In this document: piece by piece, positions 62,207-64,000 of the stretch
Position numbering within the stretch: position 1 is the stretch's first letter
Layout: every line of letters begins with the position of its first letter
Assembly: GCF_037975245.1 (NCBI RefSeq)
Contig: NC_092565.1
Location: 6,428,999-6,492,998, forward strand
Reading direction: 5' to 3'
DNA from: Apostichopus japonicus
Taxonomy: Eukaryota > Echinodermata > Holothuroidea > Aspidochirotida > Stichopodidae
Length of the DNA: 64,000 nt
Made by a program: the position numbers and the translations under genes
Notes under the pieces: model-generated
The model's input: only the letters and a program-made list of their open reading frames with translations
Told to the model about the DNA's origin: nothing
The model's database searches: none

Positions 62207-64000
62207 CTGAGGGGAAAAAAACAAACAAGAAATAAGCTCAAATTATGACTGAATGAGACAAAGTAATGTAAAACAACAAGGGCGTAGGAACCGGGGGGCT
62301 GGGGGCGCCAGTCTCCCCAGTGAAAAATATGGGGGCGGAAGTATCATTCCGCCCCCCGCTTCGCAAGTCAGAAACCCACCACCTTTTTTTTTCAGAAAAA
62401 AATCTCATTTGGAGCACCAAATTGCATCTAAAGCCAGGTGAAATGCAAAATTATTTACAAAATGGAGTGGGTGTTGAAGTGTGCTATATTGCACCAAATT
62501 GCATCTGAGGCCACCTGGAAATGCAAAAATTTTCCAAAGGGGAGGGGGATATTTTGATCGACACCCACTCCCTTAGACCCCTCCCCCAGGCCGGCTATCA
62601 GTCTTCAGCCCCCCCCCCACTCAAAAGTACCTTTCTACGCCACTGTAAAACAAAGCTGTGAAAACTCTGTTTTAACATGGACTAGTTTAAAAGTAAACAT
62701 TTTGAGATCAAAACTTAAACTTTTTACGTTAAAAGTCACAATTTTGAGATTTGGGGAAGTAACACTGCCGGCCCTGATGACATCACAGACCATCACAGTT
62801 GGCCCGCAGGTGGACAAAAATGGAAAGAATAAAATAATAAATCAAAGAGGTAGTATCTTGTTTTAAAAAATTGCATGCTGAAAGATGTATAATGGTAGAA
62901 ATATGTGAGAAATTGGTGAAAATCACACAGTCAACTGACTAGTAAAATAGCCAAGTTCGTCAACGTATGAATCTTACACAACTATCACGTTTTATTCTCC
63001 CAATATATTTGACATCCTGTGAATTTGCTTTCCCCCCCCCCCCCCCTTCTTTGTGTGTGTGTGTGGGTGTGTGTGTGTGTTTCAATGGTTTTTGTCATCT
63101 TTTCACATTTTACACTTCGCGAGAATAACAAAGTGCAGCTTAACTTCAATTTGTTATTCTTAATACTTATCTTTGCAAATCTCATGGAAATAAGCTAAGC
63201 TATTAGCTGAAACGTTTGCGTCAAATATGAAAGACATAACATTTGCCCTTTGATTCATTCATCGTAATATTTAAAGTATATTTCAGGCCTATATATGGAC
63301 ACTTATTCCATTGGTCTATTGTCAACAATTCAACCCAAAATAAAACAGCGGTGACGAGAAGATCGATTTAATGTCAGCTGTACTTCCTCTTGTTTGGAGA
63401 TTGTTTCCTTCACGATTGGTCTACTAAGTAACGTCTTATTGTTCTTAATAATAAGTACTACTCTTCCGACGTCATTAACTTACTTCCGGTAATTCCTAGA
63501 TCGTGTGCGGTCAAAACCCCATACAGCTATAAATATAGCATGAAGAGTAATGACTGATGATACAAATCACAGAGTAAACATTGGAATATATTGAAAATCG
63601 GGGCAAATAGTGGCGGTGGGAGGGGGGGGTTGGGGGTGTTTGCAGTAACCCATAAGCATATGTTACGGTGTACCAGGGAATAGTGCCACCTCGATAGATT
63701 GGCAGTAAATGTTACATTACAGTATAACATCTCCTCCTAGAAGTTACGATGACAACGAAGATACGAAAAACATGCATGGGAAAGAAACACGATTATACAG
63801 AGTAGGAACTAGATACTTTATTAAAAGGGGAACACCACGAGAGTGAAAGCAAACGCAAACTTGGAAGGCAGAGCTGGTCAGAATTATAGTAAAATATATA
63901 TAGAGAAATTAATGTATAGCGAATCAATAACGGTTATCCGCTATATGCATTTATATGATGTACAATCCAAAGTAGGCATTGCAGATATATAAAGTGTGGA
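62207..64000 (-). other. Intron of the cyclase gene up to the window edge
   Basis: No upstream cyclase exon (the FSDIVGFT segment) is visible before the right edge. The region holds one MITE, a GT-rich microsatellite at about 63052-63080, a C run near 63032-63047 and a G run near 63620. Confidence 0.5.
62277..62645. mobile_element. hAT-like MITE, copy 4 (variant termini)
   Basis: The ends are CAAGGGCGTAGGAA and, inverted, CAGTGGCGTAGAAA. They are flanked by the perfect 8-bp duplication TAAAACAA at 62269-62276 and 62646-62653. It is 369 bp with G/C runs and no coding frame. Inside, 'accaaattgcatct' occurs twice. It begins only 70 bases upstream of the acceptor of the cyclase exon at 62206. 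Confidence 0.88.

Overview
The window is animal nuclear DNA: AT-rich, intron-rich, with GT-AG splice sites, many microsatellites and several small DNA transposons. The gene content (an invertebrate fibrinogen-related protein with TIL-type cysteine-rich and Thr/Ser-rich modules, EXD1, eIF3a, GRPEL1 and a receptor-type guanylate cyclase) suggests a non-vertebrate deuterostome. An echinoderm, perhaps a sea cucumber, is my best guess. That guess rests on gene content and general sequence character, not on a species marker.

Layout. (1) 1-5376: no gene recognised; it holds a long (TA)n tract and old dispersed repeats. (2) 5377-12580 (+): a seven-exon secreted fibrinogen-related protein. One intron holds a 1.6 kb terminal-inverted-repeat element flanked by TTAA. 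(3) 12581-17279: intergenic, with a tRNA-derived SINE-like unit between (TA)n tracts and one doubtful small ORF. (4) 17848-23849 (-): a six-exon EXD1/Egalitarian-like protein whose first exonuclease motif has lost its acidic residues. (5) 23850-27870: the gap between divergent genes, with three hAT-like MITEs, one nested in another. (6) 27871-42813 (+): all 20 coding exons of eIF3a (1411 aa), every junction in phase, ending in a long repeat-rich RGG/RD tail. (7) 45906-49214 (-): four-exon GRPEL1. (8) 53702-62206 (-): the last five recognised exons of a guanylate cyclase whose 5' part lies beyond the right edge. Its introns carry two hAT-like MITEs and a 1.2 kb AGT repeat, and a third MITE lies just upstream of the first exon seen.

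The five genes do not form a pathway. eIF3a works in cytosolic translation initiation, GRPEL1 in mitochondrial protein import and folding, EXD1 probably in germline piRNA or RNA handling, the fibrinogen-related protein probably in extracellular recognition, and the cyclase in cGMP signalling. The gene models were assembled by reading exons and checking splice phase by hand. No alignment or database search was run. I saw no wholly new system. The items most worth checking are the cysteine-rich insertion in the fibrinogen fold, the coding repeats of the fibrinogen-related protein and of eIF3a, the degenerate exonuclease with a LOTUS-like segment, and a MITE family set that shares a hairpin core under different terminal repeats.
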